Below, piece after piece: positions 1 through 11,215 of a DNA stretch of 64,000 bases. Positions within the stretch are counted from its first letter, which is position 1, and the number at the start of each line of letters is the position of its first letter. The notes beneath the pieces were generated by a model. It had not been told where the DNA came from, made no database searches, and saw nothing but the letters and a program-made list of their open reading frames with translations. The DNA comes from Rhyzopertha dominica (Eukaryota > Arthropoda > Insecta > Coleoptera > Bostrichidae). The stretch covers positions 18,496,392 through 18,560,391 of the forward strand of contig QCXZ01000003.1 in assembly GCA_025024175.1 (NCBI GenBank), given 5' to 3'. The translations under genes and the position numbers were made by a program.

Positions 1-480
1 TGTACTTTACGATCGTGATACAATCATTTTATCACCCTTTCCTTGTATTTTCATAAAGCTCTTTATATTTGCTACATATTTCTTGTATACTACTGGAACT
101 TTCTCTTCGGGTTTTCAACACTTAATGTTGTAATAGTTTGCTACTCCTGATACCATTTCAAGTAAGTCGAATTTTGTATGGTCGAGATAATGCTTCGGCC
201 TCTGCTGTTGCTGTTGCTAGCATTACTTTACCTGATTCACTAATTTTAGTGTTTTGTTCTTCTGTTATTTGTGGTAATTCAATTATGCCTGCTTACAGAT
301 CAAGATTAATATCAAGCGATTGTATTGACCTCGAACTATAAGTTCTAATTACCACTACTAAGATCCCCTTTATATTGCACTGTGGTTGGTCGACATTAGC
401 TTACTAGGGGATAGATAGTAAATGGACCCCAGTTTGGAGTAAGTATTATAATTATGAATGCAGTATAATAAAGACTTTTT
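1..480. other. No recognisable feature
   Basis: AT-rich sequence. Only short open frames without family motifs were found. Confidence 0.5.
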
Positions 481-482
481 AA

Positions 483-560
483 CTCTAAATTCCTTTTATT
501 GTTTAACGATAACCGGTTTCGAAACTAACCGTCGACTCATAGTCGGACCAGCGTCTAAAA
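483..560 (-). mobile_element. Possible Penelope-like element terminus
   Basis: On the minus strand the segment reads GAAACCGGTTATCG next to the palindrome GGTTTCGAAACC and is followed by an A-rich tail. This resembles the ribozyme-bearing ends of Penelope-like elements (GAAA core followed by a palindromic ACCGGT). No intact CUGANGA box is present, and no coding part is attached. It could also be a chance palindrome. Confidence 0.3.
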
Positions 561-660
561 TATTCTGTAGTGTTTTGTGGGATAATTAACTTTAAGGTTG
601 CAGAAAGCTCACATTTCGGAGCTATGGGCTGACATTCATCTGCAACCTTCAATACTATCG
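561..660 (+). repeat. Dispersed repeat A, copy 1
   Basis: About 100 bp that recur near 6114-6213 in the same orientation with a few substitutions. Shared blocks include TGTTTTGTGGGATAATTAAC and AGAAAGCTCACATTTCGGAG. No coding potential is seen. The element family was not identified. Confidence 0.75.
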
Positions 661-2084
661 CCATGCATATTGTAGCTTGGCAGCAGTTACAAAAAAGCGA
701 CACAAAGAATTCAGAAATCAACGCCACCCGCGTTGCTGAATCATTTATAAAAGCTCTGTATATGATTAACTTGCACGATGGATTTAACCAAATTATTCTT
801 TAGGACCAAATTTGACTTTAATTTAATTAACACGTGCCTATGCGATACAGGGAGTCATAACTAACGAATACGCGCATTTGCATTTTCATCGCAACTTCAC
901 ATCTCACGTTGAAAAACTTATTAACGAATTTTGCTCGATTTATTATTTTTATACATCACGAATTACGCCAAAACAATATGATTTCCGATCTGTATGAAAG
1001 ATGAAAGAGACTAGATATTAAAAACCGTAAAAATACCTTACGTTACTCCGTAGTTTTCTGGAAAGCTGTGATTGGTCAACTCGATCAACACCTACTAATA
1101 CTACTAAGTACTAATACAGGTACCAATGAAAAAAAATGTTCTTTCTATTCACAAATATTTGCACTTAACTACAAGTAGTGCAAGAGACGACTAAGATTAA
1201 TGAAAAAGTAAACGACTATACTAATTTGAACAAAATAGTACTTATGCAAATAGCACCGCAAATTGCAGTTTGATTGTTCAATAAACAATGTACGTAGTAA
1301 TAACATTTCCACACGCGCATAGAATTTACGCCTTGTTCGTTATCTAGAATCGTTTAGTCGCCCCTTACCCCATTTGAGTTAAATACGGTTAGCTGGATTA
1401 TTCTTGTTGAAATGCTTGTTACCTGAAAGCACCTACAGCCCCGAGGCCAACCAGACGTGTATAAAGAGCTGGATTGTACCCTTTCCTCATAATTCGCTTT
1501 GCCTTAACGTCAAAGAAAGAAAATTGCCGTTATGCTCAGTAGACGTCTCAAAAGCGTGGCTTCTCTAGGTGTGTTTGTTTTCTTAGCTTTAGGGCGTTAT
1601 CTTTCATTTTCCTGCAAACGCACTTAAAACTTTGAAGTTTAACGTAAGCTAGGTAAATGACATTAATGCTTCGCAAGCAAATATTACCTACTTTTATTCT
1701 GTTGGCACAAATAGTATAATAATTACAAAATTGATGGCTTCTTGTTACGTTTATTATTTGCTCAACGTTCGGACACAATATTTTTTAAGATTCGTTTGCT
1801 GGTTCAGGGATCTCCGTTTAACACTATTGAATTCAACAAGGGTTAATAGTGACATATGACACAGAATTATACAATAGTGTAAAATTAAAATATGCACGCT
1901 TAAGTAAAATACACAAAACTTAGGAAATAAATAGTTTATAAAAAATACACATTATACTATACTAGAATATAAGCTAAATAACCTCAGAGTAGGTGTTTGT
2001 ACATACGGTTTTGCCTTATTTAAATCATCAACCGAAAAAGCAATGCGCACATAAATCGCACCGTTCCCCTCATAACGTCATAAC
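661..2084. other. No recognisable feature
   Basis: AT-rich sequence with short open frames only. No protein motif, RNA gene or strong repeat was seen. Confidence 0.45.
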
Positions 2085-2358
2085 TACGGTTGGGCGATAC
2101 CACTAAAAAGGTATCGATATTGGATACCGGTGCAGTATCGATACTACTCAAAAGTTATCGAAAGTGTCAAAAGTATCGAAAGTGTCAAAAGTATCGAAAG
2201 TATCGAAGTATCGACAGTATCGAAGCATCGAAAGTATCGAAGTAAGCAAAGTACCTAAAGTATTGAATGTATCAAAAGTATCAAAAGTATCGAAGGTATC
2301 TAAAGTATAGAAGTATCGAAAATATCGATATATTGAGAGTATCGAATGTATTAAAGGC

Positions 2359-2504
2359 ATCAAAGTTGCTTCACTATATATAGATACTACAACTCAAAGG
2401 TTCAATTATTTACATAAGAATAGGTTAGGATATCAAAGTTGCTTCACTATATATAGATGCTACAATTCAATGGTTCAATTATTTACATAAGAATAGGTTG
2501 AAAT
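2359..2504. repeat. 73-bp tandem duplication
   Basis: Two units with period 73 share AAAGTTGCTTCACTATATAT and TTCAATTATTTACATAAGAA and differ at a few positions. The pair lies between the two TATCGA arrays of the surrounding element. Confidence 0.8.
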
Positions 2505-3576
2505 ATGCTGAGGCGCATGTACTATATATCAAATGTTAAATTCAGTTTTAACTAGTAACCATCTACATTTTTAATTAAGTGGTAGGTAATCATAGCACTT
2601 AATAAATAATAACTAATAACAGCAGCAGCTTAAAAGCTTGCTTTATAAAACACGAAGGTGCTTTATAGTGAAAAATACAACTCAACTTTTTACACATATA
2701 TTATATTTCAGTGTACATCATATAATAAAACATACTACATCCGTAAAAATACTAACATTACAAAAGGCCAATCAACAGGAAATTAAACTCAGCGATAAAC
2801 AGAAACGTAATTATGTATATAACTATATATAGGGTGTAAAAAGTATGGAGACAGTTCGAACAAATCTAGCGAGTATTGAACCAAAACGCTTGGACAGTGG
2901 GGATTCTGTATATTCCACAATCTTTATTTTTTTAATTTTTTTATAATAGGGGAGTTAATAGAGCATTTATTACCCTTCATAATTTTTGAATAGTAGATAG
3001 CAGGTTCTATATATGGGTTATCGTTGTATTCAGTAAGTTTTATTCTATCGATCTATTGAAACAATCGATTAGGCCAAATCTCTCACACAATTCAATAGGT
3101 AAGTTATTCTAATGTTAGGTAAACTCCATAAAAAATAATGAAAACAAGAATTTACCTATACCAGCGTTTTTGTTTAAAACCCACCAATTTTATTTAATAT
3201 TTTGTTTACTATTAACACCGCCGATACTTTGGATGATGCTATACCTATGAAGCTTCTCATACTTTAAATTAGTGCAATACTCGATTTTCAATACATTTGA
3301 TACTTTCGATACCTTTGAATACTTTCAATACTTGAATACCACGAGTCGATGCCGGCTAAGGTAACGATACTTTGAGTAAGTATCGATACTCTGACTTTCG
3401 GTACTTCAGATTATTTTGAATGCTTTCGATACTTCGATACTTTTCAATACATTCGAACTTCGATACTCTTGAATACTTTCGAAACTTCGATACTTTTAAA
3501 CACTTTCGATACTTCGAAACTTTTAAACACTTTCGATACTTTTGAATACTTTCGATACTTCAATACCATGACAATG

Positions 3577-3660
3577 TGGTATCGATACTCGATACCGCCG
3601 AAGGTATCGATACTCGATACCGCCGAAGGTATCGATACTCGATACCGCCGAAGGTATCGA
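3577..3660. repeat. 25-bp tandem repeat, three units
   Basis: GATACCGCCG recurs at 3591, 3616 and 3641, an exact 25-bp period. Each unit contains a self-complementary TATCGATA core, so the array is also rich in small palindromes. It forms the inner part of the right subterminal array of the hAT-like element. Confidence 0.85.
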
Positions 3661-3704
3661 TACTTTAAGTAAGTATCGATACCTTGCCCAGCCCTACTCA
3701 CAAC

Positions 3705-4036
3705 CGAACTTGTGAACGCGTTGAGTTAGATGGTTCAGATAAAATCATAGTAAGATCGTTGGGAAAAAAAGGTCTTTTACACATATGTATTTTCGCTAAA
3801 ATCCAAAATTGTGACACTGTCGCTACCCGATGGGAAAGTTTTACTATAAATATAAGTAGCACTTCATCCTTATTTAGTATAGGGTCCCGAATTTCGTGAT
3901 TTATACCTGCTGCTTTTGCAGCAATTAATCATAGTCAGAGGTTGATCGGTTTACATGCAGCATTTGCATAACAATGTTTCATTAGGTTGTACTACAGAAG
4001 GTAGAGAAACTATTAAACTGTAAATAGTGACCTAAT
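3705..4036. other. No recognisable feature
   Basis: Short interval between the hAT-like element and the 290-bp tandem pair. Nothing recognised. Confidence 0.4.
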
Positions 4037-4109
4037 GTCATAAGGTAAAATAATTGAGCTACGATACCCGATAACCAAGTCTATACCACGTTGTCTGTGT
4101 CAGAATAAT

Positions 4110-4151
4110 CTGTGAACAGCTGTTTCAGCTTACAAAGCCTCATCAGCACAG
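4110..4151 (-). ncRNA. Hammerhead ribozyme, unit 1
   Basis: Read on the minus strand, in order: stem I strand CUGUG; catalytic box CUGAUGA; stem II GGCUU, loop UGU, AAGCU; GAA; palindromic stem III ACAGCUGU; U; stem I strand CACAG. Stem I is five perfect pairs, and stem II is four Watson-Crick pairs plus a G-U. Every conserved core base is present. Cleavage is expected after the U preceding CACAG, that is between 4115 and 4114. The 8-nt palindromic stem III allows only a two-pair hairpin within one molecule, so dimer formation through stem III is likely, as in other minimal animal hammerheads. Confidence 0.88.
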
Positions 4152-4399
4152 CTATAGTCCCAACGCAAATTTTTATTATGCTTGAAAACTGGGCTATTTG
4201 CAGACACCGTCGTTGTGGACCTCTCTCCGTTTTTAAGCGCCTACTACCTAGTTTACTACCTTTCAGAATACAGGTTCCCCCTAGAGACAGATGAGTGTCA
4301 CCGTTAATTGCCAACAGATGTCATAAGTCATAAGGTAAAATAATTGAGCTACGATACCCGATAACCAAGTCTATACCACGTTGTCTGTGTCAGAATAAT

Positions 4400-4441
4400 C
4401 TGTGAACAGCTGTTTCAGCTTACAAAGCCTCATCAGCACAG
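4400..4441 (-). ncRNA. Hammerhead ribozyme, unit 2
   Basis: Identical to the ribozyme in the first unit, exactly 290 bp further on, with all core bases and all three stems conserved. Two intact copies in tandem are the minimum needed to excise a unit-length RNA from a longer transcript. Confidence 0.88.
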
Positions 4442-4616
4442 CTATAGTCCCAACGCAAATTTTTATTATGCTTGAAAACTGGACTATTTGCAGACACCGT
4501 CGTTGTGGACCTCTCTCCGTTTTTAAGCGCCTACTACCTAGTTTACTACCTTTCAGAATACAGGTTCCCCCTAGAGACAGATGAGTGTCACCGTTAATTG
4601 CCAACAGATGGCACGG

Positions 4617-6113
4617 TGTCGCCCACAACTATTATCCTTACGTTACCCGATGTTCAATTATTTGAGAAATCGTTACAGCCTTTTAATTCTCGTCAAAGCG
4701 AAAGGGTTTCGTCTGCAGTTGATGGCAGTGCAGACCATATAGACATGCTTTTTAATGTATATCGTCTTGGATATTGAAAAACAATAAAGGCAAAACTTTT
4801 ATTATTCAAAATCATAAATAGTAAGACACCGTTACGCTTTAAAAATATTTCATGTAAAAGATAAAAGACGTGATCATATACCCTACAGTGAGCGCACTGG
4901 GAACGAGTCTTATTGAACATAATCTTTCATGGGTCTTTTTTTCACTTACAGGACTTTTAACTTTGTGACTACCTCGTGCGGATATAAAACAAAATGATAT
5001 AAATTATCACGGATATTCTCTCATTGAACAAGTTACTATATAACTACAGGAAATTTGCGGCACTCGTGTTTACCGTTAATGTTAATTCTTCAAACGTACT
5101 GAACGGTCTTTTTGTTGAAGGCCCTAAGCTTTTTGTTACGATATAATAGAATCCCACGTAAGTTTGTGTGGCGCAAAATACGGGATTCGTGGATACGACC
5201 AAATTTACAAAATAAACAGCTGTTGAACGCTGTACCAATATTAATACACGAAACATATTTCACCGCNTTCGGTCTGACGCTGACGGATTCTGATTCAAGC
5301 TAGATTTCATTCGCGAATATCCTCGAAACAAATCCGGAAATGCGCATACAGCTGTTAGCAGATTCACTTATTCAGTGGGTTTTCACAGCCCCACGAGCAA
5401 GTTCTAAAAATCAATGAAATCTGACCCAGTCGGCAAATCTCTGGGATTGACGCACAGTTAATACTTTATATGGTGTTTGAACCTAGATTGAACAACGGGG
5501 TCGAAGGTGTTCTCTCATCAAATACGAAAGTTCGAGGTATCGGCCTGCCAAACGTAATATTTATCATTGGTCTTGGCTAGTGTTGGATACATGAAAACAA
5601 CCGGTGCACAATGATTTATACATTAAGCATCACAAAGTAAATATTTCTTGTTACATATACATCTCAGTATAAAAAAATAAGGCAGGAAGCTGGCAATTGT
5701 TAATTACATTTGCTTCATTTGTGTGTATGTGGAGGTACTCACATTGATGGTTATGAAAGTATAATAACTGACAAACAAATTGGGTACACAATGCCATGCT
5801 AAAACAAAATTGCTCTATTGTCATATACCAGCTAATTATATTAGAGGTATACTTTATATTTTGTTAATATACGAGTAATTTAATTAAACCCACAATGGGC
5901 TACTTGTACAAAAATTTTTATCATGTAAACTTAATCATCGGGTTATAAAGGATTTCTATAAATGATTCATGCATCCAGGGCGTTTATGGATATTATCGAT
6001 TAAATCAATTTGCCGCCTCTCAGGAAAGTGACGCATACTTGTCATCTGTCGATTTTTTAATTATTTGATATATTTTAATGTGAAAAAACGTCTGGGAGTG
6101 TGTATTTTTAACA
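4617..6113. other. No recognisable feature
   Basis: AT-rich interval with one ambiguous base. The short open frames at 4693-4920 and 5044-5303 carry no motif I recognise. Confidence 0.4.
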
Positions 6114-6213
6114 TATTCCTTAGTGTTTTGTGGGATAATTAACTTTATGGTTGCAGAAAGCTCACATTTCGGAGGTGTGGGGTGACATTGATCTGAAACC
6201 TTCAGTACTATCG
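6114..6213 (+). repeat. Dispersed repeat A, copy 2
   Basis: Second copy of the repeat at 561-660, same orientation, differing at scattered bases and reading GGTGTGGGGTGACATTGATC where copy 1 has GCTATGGGCTGACATTCATC. Its flanks do not resemble those of copy 1. Confidence 0.75.
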
Positions 6214-6559
6214 TTGCTTGCTATCGCCCGTAACAAATGCATCTTCCATTATTTATAACAAAAAATGCTTACATACACTACGGACAACAAACAAATCGGC
6301 AACATTCGACACGAGCTACTCGATATTCGGTTCTGTATGGAAGTGTAATTTTTTTTCAAGTGCCAACCTTTTTTCTGTTAAACATACTTAATAAATACCA
6401 CTGAAATGTGCTTGAAACATACATACATATATAAAATGCATTAGTGACTTCGACGAAAGATAAGACCCAGTAACACAGCACTACAAAACAAGCATAGCAA
6501 AATTATCTGCGAATATTCTGTCGTTTGAGAAGATCATGAGTCCGTTCCCAGTCATCCGC

Positions 6560-6720
6560 TAGGTAACCCACAGCATTGCTGGTCCAATGGGGAGCGCGCA
6601 CGTTGACTAGTAGCGCCACCGGTGGTGAAATAACGCAAGATTGGGGTATACGCAGCATGACAACCACAAATTTCGTTGGTTTACTTTTGCTTTAATATTG
6701 TGAGGGAAGTGTGTACTACG
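6560..6720 (+). promoter_or_regulatory. GC-rich promoter-like segment upstream of THAP fragment
   Basis: A locally GC-rich stretch (GGGGAGCGCGCACGTTGAC) in AT-rich surroundings, immediately 5' of an in-context ATG (GAAAATGCC). It contains TAGCGCCACC, the reverse of a GGTGGCGCTA motif that resembles the insect CTCF core. No TATA box is evident. Promoter role is inferred from position and base composition. Confidence 0.3.
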
Positions 6721-6727
6721 TAGGAAA

Positions 6728-6856
6728 ATGCCTAAATCTCAGAGAAATTGTTGTGTTGTGGACTGTAATAATACTGAGAACTCATGTGGCAGCAAAAATA
6801 TTTATCGATTTCGTGAGAAGCTGAACAAAAACAACATTGTGTTATGTGTTGTGTAG
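6728..6856 (+). pseudogene. THAP-type zinc-finger fragment
   Basis: The frame from ATG reads MPKSQRNCCVVDCNN, then a stretch ending in NIYRF, and stops after about 42 codons. THAP domains are C2CH zinc-binding DNA-binding modules of about 90 residues that open with Cys-(2-4)-Cys-x-N and carry a FYRFP-like block roughly 20 residues later. Both marks are in the right place. The second half (the Trp, the later Cys-His pair and the AVPTIF box) is not seen. THAP domains occur in host transcription factors and in P-element transposases. This could be a decayed P-like element, or a first exon whose continuation I cannot find. Confidence 0.5.
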
Positions 6857-7335
6857 TATACAGGTATACCTAGTACAAAACGACTTGAGCACTTGACCCG
6901 CGAGAGATGGTTGCCCAGAAGAACAAATTGTAGCGTGGGGCGTTCGTCTACTGGCTACAGTTTAAACGAACAACATTGTCACTTTCGGTTACCGTATTTA
7001 AGTTCTTCTAGTCTCTTGCCGTTTCTTATCATCGTTGAAATATCCTATTTCATACAATGACTTTACCTTCTTGGAATTTCGTAATAGATTCCAACCCTGC
7101 GTCTAATACCCAAACATATGTAGCAAGAACAGTAGGAATGTTTTCAGGATGGTTTCGCGCTCGTTCGGTACTACGCTATAGTTGATGATGATCTTCGAAG
7201 CGAGGTCCGCCTTCGCTCATCTCGCGTCGTTTTGCACCAGCTTATAGAGACCCATTCATATTTGCAGTTGCTTGACTAATAACGAATGCCATAAAATGAA
7301 GATGGAAGACTAAATTTGTAATAATTATTAGTAGT

Positions 7336-7500
7336 CACTATATTGAGTAGCTTGTAAACCAGCTGGTTTTTGTTTGTGCTTTGTTTCACACTATTTATCG
7401 AATAATTCGACAATTAAGAAAGGTTTCTTGAAAATTATAAATAGTGTGAAACAAAGTTTAATCAAAAATCAGTTTGTTTGCAAGCTATTCAATGTGATAA
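7336..7500. repeat. Imperfect inverted repeat (hairpin element)
   Basis: Arms of about 60 bp (7336-7398 and 7437-7500) face each other across a 38-bp loop. The left arm runs TTGTTTCACACTATTTAT and the right begins ATAAATAGTGTGAAACAA. The outer parts pair GAGTAGCTTGTAAACCAG with a diverged partner. It could be a small foldback MITE. No target duplication was identified. Confidence 0.7.
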
Positions 7501-8200
7501 TTTCGACATATTTCACAAACACTGCGCCTTAAACTATTCAGTTTATTATTAAAAGTAGTTACTTTCATACCTCCAAAACCGTATTTGATTATTATTTCCT
7601 TCATTTTGCATAAAAATCCGTTATTGCCGTGTCACTTTACATACGATTTAATTTGTATTTATACCCCAGATTTGTCTGTTCAATCCACCAGAGGTCTCTG
7701 AACGCGGGCGCGTACACGCTCCCTATAGAAAATTGTCAGCGTGACTGGAAGCATGAAAATGCGCACTTATCTGCGTTTCTTTCAAAAGTAAGAATCATAG
7801 GGAAACAATCAGCCTTGTTGACTCCATTCGCTACCACCAACAGCAATGGCACTATTTGGGTCGCAAAACCACAAAATGACCAAGTTTGAAATATTCGTGA
7901 TAAAACATTGCAGAAGAGGTTACCCCGGGAATCAAATTTATTGTTAGCTAATTGCATCTAGTACTGTTGTGCAGCCCAGCAAAGTGAGCGACAAGACAAA
8001 ATTACATACATCAAAATGGAGCAATAGTAGACGCCGCGAAGAAACATCGCAAAGAATGAAGAAAATTGACACAAATGTGAAAGTCGTCACGAGGTATGTA
8101 ATAAGGTGCATTTGGAAAAGTTCGTCCATGTGTCGAGAAGAAAAGCCAAAGAGAATCTATAACAGGTAGACAAAGTAGACCTATTCAAGACAGAAGAGAA
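7501..8200. other. Unassigned interval upstream of gypsy relic
   Basis: Contains an 86-codon frame (7629-7889) and a lysine/arginine-rich frame (7969-8169) without recognisable motifs. The latter could be remains of the gag/linker of the following gypsy element, but no CCHC knuckle is visible. Confidence 0.3.
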
Positions 8201-8202
8201 GT

Positions 8203-8860
8203 CAAAGAAATAACAGAAGACAGAAAATGTTTTCGACTCAGAAGTATCAGGACAGACTTCTAGTGTCTGGTATAACTATTTACTGATAAAAAATGATTCA
8301 AACTTGACTCTGGAGCAGAGATATCCATTTTACCGTTGTATTTGTTTTAAAAATGTGTTTTGTGAAGTAGTATTTCTTCATATAATGCAAATTTAATAAC
8401 ATTTGATGATCACAAACTAAAAGCAATTGGAAAAGCCTGTTTAGAATGTAAATATAAAAACATATCATTTTAAGGGTATAAGATTGTATTTCATGAAATT
8501 TAATTAAGAGAGTTGGGCAAATTAGTAAGATTTTTTGTGTACTTAATAAAAACCCTAAAAGAATTGGAATTTCAAGCAATTCGGCAGAATGGGTAAAGTA
8601 ATAGTCAAGAACAAAATAGAGAGTGAAGACTTTACTTAGACCCCAGAATCTCAATAAAAAATAAACACTATTTTGATGCCTACAAAAAAATTTTATTTAG
8701 GAAGATGTTAAGAATTATTTGAGCATGCCATTTGGAGCAAAAGCAACGCCAGAAATATTTCAGAAGCACGTTTTGTGCATTTTTGCCCACATACAAGGTG
8801 TGCATATGTAATCTTGATGATCTGATAATCGCAGCTAATGTCCAATGAGAGGTCTGTCGT
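8203..8860 (+). pseudogene. Ty3/gypsy pol relic (protease and reverse transcriptase)
   Basis: At 8303 the frame reads LDSGAEISILP, the active-site motif of a retroviral-type aspartic protease (D-S/T-G). It is followed in another frame from 8399 by TFDDHKLKAIGKACLECKYK, typical of gypsy protease. At 8725 comes MPFGAKATPEIFQKH, the FGL-xx-AP-xxFQ segment of gypsy reverse transcriptase. From 8810 NLDDLIIAA follows, the YxDD catalytic box with Tyr replaced. The segments fall in different frames with stops, so this is a dead copy. The roughly 380 bases between protease and RT are too short for a full domain set, indicating deletion. LTRs were not found. Confidence 0.8.
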
Positions 8861-10344
8861 TTTCAAACAAAGATGCGATAGTTTCTTTTAGTGATATTTC
8901 TGTGTATTTATTTATATGAATGTTATTAGGTCACAACAGACTACTACGGGGGCGAGCAAAATCTCAATCCTGATATAACACATACATTATGTTACCATTA
9001 CCTGTAACGCTCTGAATACATATGTCATATGTACCCACAGCACCATTTTTGTTTGCATGGGGTAAGTAGTTTTTTCGTACTTAACTGTATAGGGTGACAT
9101 ACCTATTACAAAAATATTAAGCCAAAAGGAATTACCTTATTAAGGAGAATTAGCAATAGGTATATCATCCTACAAATTTGAAACTTCATAATTCCGTTAA
9201 AATGCGAACAATCCATCGCTTTTCCTGCGGACCAGCGGGTCATAGAACCGATAAACTGCCTTTCAAATGAAATATAATATGACCCCTTGTTATTTAAAAT
9301 TTTGGATTAGATAGCGATTGTGGTGTCATCTTGAATTTTGAAGAAAACTTCACTTTTAAAAGAAGTTAATGTTCAAATATGTTGCACATATTTTCTCCAA
9401 ATATTCTAATTTAACGCGCTCAAAACTTGACACGACTGTATATGTATTCACAGAGAAGCTTGAATTCACTTCATCTCTTTCTCTTGTTCGTATACTGTAT
9501 GGAAACTACTCACGAAAAACAAAAACATAGAGCTCCGGTTTTACGATTTTCTTACTTACACGGCAATGGCACTCCAGGTATATTTTTCACTCTCGAGTTC
9601 GCATCATGTTCATTTAAAACAATGACAGACGTTCAGCAGGTGGATATCTGGACATTCGTTGCAGTAGCAAAGACGGCAGCGCCAAAACAATACACTCTGA
9701 ACCACAAGGCTTCCTACTTTTTTATAATTAATATCTACTTTGAGGATGGTGTAAAATAAAATAAACTGGGAATATAAGCGTTGCTGTTAAATTAATTTAA
9801 TCCGATTTCACGCAACGTTGCCCACTAAACAGGGAAGTGCCAACAAACCCATCACGGATGACAAATGCGGGGGCAAAGGGGTGTCATGCTTCTAATTCTC
9901 GGACAGCTTCCTTTCTGTGCACAATAATTAATAGTATTATTTAATCGTTCAAGTAATTTATCACTTTTAAACTTAATTTATTGCGGAATGTGAGCTTGAG
10001 ACTTACCGACTGTATTGTTTCCGCACGGACGCCAACTGCTTTAGTAAATTTTATCTGAGCGTTACGATGAATGGATTGTTTTCAAATAATATGTTTCGAT
10101 TGTATTTTGTTTCATCCAGGTATTTCAATGTAGAAAAAAGTGTACATAATAAATTAGATGTGTTTGTAATCATGCACCAGTATTCTAGACTAGAAATTAA
10201 GTCAAAAGCTATTTATTTTTTGGCAACTCTGTTCTTTAATAACAACAAAAACTACAAATTGACATATAGGCTACGCATGTTGTTTGATAGGTACCAACAA
10301 TCCGATACGAGTATCAATAGAGAAGAATTTTTTAAATCAGGAAA
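8861..10344. other. No recognisable feature
   Basis: Holds a 110-codon frame (9427-9759) and a 94-codon frame (10067-10351) with no motif I recognise. The sequence is AT-rich with no clear repeat. Confidence 0.4.
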
Positions 10345-11215
10345 AGCTTGATATGATTGAATGTTTTATTCTTTGTTGTAATGCGGCCGAAGCCGCAGAA
10401 CACTATTACTATTTTGCGCGCCATTTTGATCGTCGCCAGCCTTCGTTGCTAAATTTTAGAAGGCTGTATGTAATTTTTTCTCTATGGTTCTTTTATCAAA
10501 CCGAAAGGTAACGAAACTGAATTTGGTTACTTTCTAAATGTAGAATCCGGGTATTTCAACTAGGCACTGCAGTAAGGATTTTAAAGAAAAATTAAGTTTA
10601 ATCCGTATAAATTGTCGGTATCCTAAACATTTAATGCTGGTGACCGAAACAGCCGATTACCATTTTGCAGATGGTTTAAGAATATGTGTTTAGCAGATCC
10701 ACAATTTGACCTAAAAGTGATTTGGACTGATGAAACACGATGTTTGATCGGTATAAAGAGCTTTATGAATGCAGGAAAATCCAAAACGTGTCGAAAAAAT
10801 ATCGAAAATATGGTGAAAACCAAATAAATTTTGATTTTAATGTTTGGTGTGTGGTATAATTGGCTCTACAATTTTGGGTTCATACATTATTGAGGACAAT
10901 TTAATGGTGTCAGTTAATTATCTTCAAAACGAATTTGCGGAGATGTTGGACGAATTAAATTTAGAAATTCGTGCTACGTTTCAGGATTTCTACATGATGG
11001 AGCATCTGCAAAAAATCACATTATGTACGAAATTATTTACAAGAAAGCTTTCCTAATTCTTGGATTGCCAAGAATGCTCCAATCGCTTATCGACCTCGTT
11101 CTCCAGATTTATCCGTACTAGATTTTTGTGTGTGGGAACATTGAAGAAGAACTTCGAATAGCTGTGCGAGAAGCTATTTTACATTTAGACGCTCTGTTAA
11201 GAACGCTCTGTTTTG
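10345..11215 (+). pseudogene. Tc1/mariner-superfamily transposase relic (DDE type), copy 1
   Basis: The amino-terminal part shows a helix-turn-helix type segment (CNAAEAAEHYYYFARHFDRR) with the pattern of insect IS630/Tc1-mariner transposases. VIWTDETR near 10718-10740 corresponds to the first catalytic Asp. LGSYIIEDNL lies near 10875, HDGASAKNH near 10996 carries the second Asp, and RSPDLSVLDFCVWEH near 11097 is the conserved block around the third acidic residue. The pieces lie in several frames and are separated by stops, and the end of the protein is missing. The same family occurs at 44.2-44.8 kb and 55.8-56.5 kb. Confidence 0.8.

Larger units (their letters stand above)
2085..3696. mobile_element. 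hAT-like non-autonomous element with TATCGAAAG arrays
   Basis: The ends read TACGGTTGGGC on the left and, inverted, TAGGGCTGGGC on the right. They are flanked by GTCATAAC and CTCACAAC, a plausible decayed 8-bp target duplication (6 of 8 match). Inside each end is a long array built on TATCGA-type units: roughly 2150-2350 in the sense TATCGAAAGTATCGA, and roughly 3285-3565 in the inverted sense. A perfect 25-bp tandem repeat (three units containing GATACCGCCGAAGGTATCGA) occupies 3577-3660. A 73-bp direct duplication sits at 2359-2504. There is no transposase. hAT membership is inferred from TIR style and duplication length. Confidence 0.6.
4037..4610 (-). mobile_element. Retrozyme-like tandem pair of 290-bp units
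   Basis: Two head-to-tail units with an exact 290-bp period (4037-4326 and 4327-4610). I noticed only one substitution, GGGCTATT versus GGACTATT, plus divergence in the last 6 bases. Each unit encodes on the minus strand a full type I hammerhead ribozyme (listed separately). Self-cleavage at both would release one RNA of exactly 290 nt. Metazoan retrozymes are known as 170-400 bp tandem repeats with such ribozymes, transcribed into small circular RNAs, so size, copy number and ribozyme type all fit. The near-identity suggests recent amplification or homogenisation. A 77-85 codon open frame runs through each unit, but it overlaps the ribozyme and is probably incidental. Confidence 0.8.

Noticed and set aside
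2148..3701. ORFs of repeated Tyr-Phe-Asp-Thr or Val-Ser-Lys units
   Set aside because: They translate the TATCGA-type arrays and are not proteins.
4081..4628. 77-85 codon ORFs in the 290-bp units
   Set aside because: They overlap the ribozyme and are identical because the DNA is duplicated; no protein motif.
8298..8654. 118-codon minus-strand ORF
   Set aside because: Antisense shadow of the gypsy protease region, where the plus strand carries LDSGAEISILP.
10725..10745. CTGATGAAACACG as a ribozyme core
   Set aside because: It is the TDETR codon stretch of the transposase relic; no stems form.
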